This document shows, in pieces, positions 5,203 through 5,749 of a stretch of 5,749 nt of DNA. A program made the position numbers and the translations under genes. How positions within the stretch are numbered: position 1 is the first letter of the stretch; each line of letters opens with the position of its first letter. The stretch is taken from positions 1-5,749 of the forward strand of contig CALBWZ010000456.1 in the NCBI GenBank assembly GCA_937893415.1, read 5' to 3'. Under the pieces are notes generated by a model, which did not search any database, was not told the DNA's origin, and saw only the letters and a program-made list of their open reading frames with translations. This stretch comes from an uncultured Comamonadaceae bacterium. Lineage in GTDB: Bacteria; Pseudomonadota; Gammaproteobacteria; Burkholderiales; Burkholderiaceae_C.

Positions 5203-5749
5203 GTGACAGAAGCGCTTGGTCATGCGCTGGGTGACCCATTGCGCGAAGAGAACGCGTTAGAGAAACGCCTGCGCCGCCAAATGGGCCAAGCCATCGGTGA
5301 CTACAACATGATTGAACACGGCGACCGTGTCATGGTGTGCATGTCTGGCGGCAAGGACAGCTACGCCATGCTGGACATTTTGATCAAGCTCAAAAGCCGT
5401 GCCCCCATAGACTTTCATATAGTGGCCGTTAATTTAGACCAAAAACAGCCTGGGTTTCCGGCGCACATATTGCCAACCTACTTGGCAGCGCAGGGTGTGG
5501 AATTCCACATTGAACATCAAGACACCTACAGCGTCGTAAAAGACAAAATCCCAGCAGGTAAAACCATGTGCAGCCTGTGCAGTCGTCTGCGCCGAGGCAT
5601 TTTGTACCGCGTGGCTGGCGAGCTCGCATGCAACAAAATTGCGCTGGGTCACCACCGCGACGACATCTTACAAACCCTGCTGCTCAACATGTTCTTCGGC
5701 GCATGCCTGAAGGCCATGCCTGCCAAATTGATCAGCGACAGTGGCCAAC
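5203..5749 (+). CDS. ttcA: tRNA 2-thiocytidine(32) synthetase TtcA, 5' part (3' truncated by window edge)
   Basis: TtcA is an iron-sulfur, ATP-dependent enzyme that converts cytidine 32 of certain tRNAs to 2-thiocytidine. The visible 182 codons begin at GTG 5203. An [21 protein letters not shown] section (about 20-40) precedes the PP-loop SGGKDS (48-53), which binds [15 protein letters not shown] follows, then the [11 protein letters not shown] motif with Cys123 and Cys126, two of the three ligands expected for the 4Fe-4S cluster. The third cysteine should lie beyond the right edge. [10 protein letters not shown] and a NMFFG segment complete the match. The segment after NMFFG reads ACLKAM, where I would expect something like GKLKGM, so it has an extra Cys168 of unknown meaning. 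The gene begins 28 bases after the folB stop codon on the same strand, so co-transcription with the SDR and folB is likely. Confidence 0.95.
   Translation, partial: MTEALGHALGDPLREENALEKRLRRQMGQAIGDYNMIEHGDRVMVCMSGGKDSYAMLDILIKLKSRAPIDFHIVAVNLDQKQPGFPAHILPTYLAAQGVEFHIEHQDTYSVVKDKIPAGKTMCSLCSRLRRGILYRVAGELACNKIALGHHRDDILQTLLLNMFFGACLKAMPAKLISDSGQ

Overview
The window looks like a piece of a betaproteobacterial chromosome, most likely order Burkholderiales and close to Comamonadaceae. The grounds are the fairly GC-rich coding sequence and protein sequences such as TtcA, the DUF2905 protein and the FolB/SDR pair, which read like that group. I cannot name a genus. The content is mostly housekeeping. 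I see no insertion sequence, prophage, CRISPR array, tRNA or rRNA.

Layout from left to right. Bases 3-1277 (+) hold the 3' part of a RecQ-family DNA helicase with a C-terminal phosphoribosyltransferase-like domain. A 146-base gap follows, carrying a 9-bp tandem repeat. Bases 1424-1945 (+) encode an acidic conserved-looking protein of unknown function. Its stop codon runs into a two-part inverted repeat that probably serves as a shared terminator with the convergent gene cluster on the other strand. That minus-strand cluster, read from 3873 down to 1990, contains a MidA/NDUFAF7-type SAM-dependent methyltransferase, a 64-residue DUF2905 membrane protein and a zinc-ribbon thioredoxin (TrxC).

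An 80-base divergent intergenic region (3874-3953) separates this cluster from a plus-strand cluster. The plus-strand genes are a pteridine-reductase-like short-chain dehydrogenase, dihydroneopterin aldolase (folB) and the 5' part of ttcA (tRNA 2-thiocytidine synthesis), which runs off the right edge.

The SDR and FolB are separated by only 3 bases and both act on pterins, so a joint role in folate or tetrahydromonapterin metabolism is the most direct reading. TtcA follows closely and is probably co-transcribed, with no obvious metabolic link. In the minus-strand cluster the methyltransferase family is known for respiratory complex I assembly, while TrxC handles thiol redox chemistry. A joint role there is only inferred from position.

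I found no convincing novel multi-gene system. The points most worth a second look are the degenerate phosphoribosyltransferase-like tail on the RecQ protein, the unknown protein beside it, the PTR1-like active site of the SDR, the terminator that shares both stop codons, and a run of eight C early in the methyltransferase gene.
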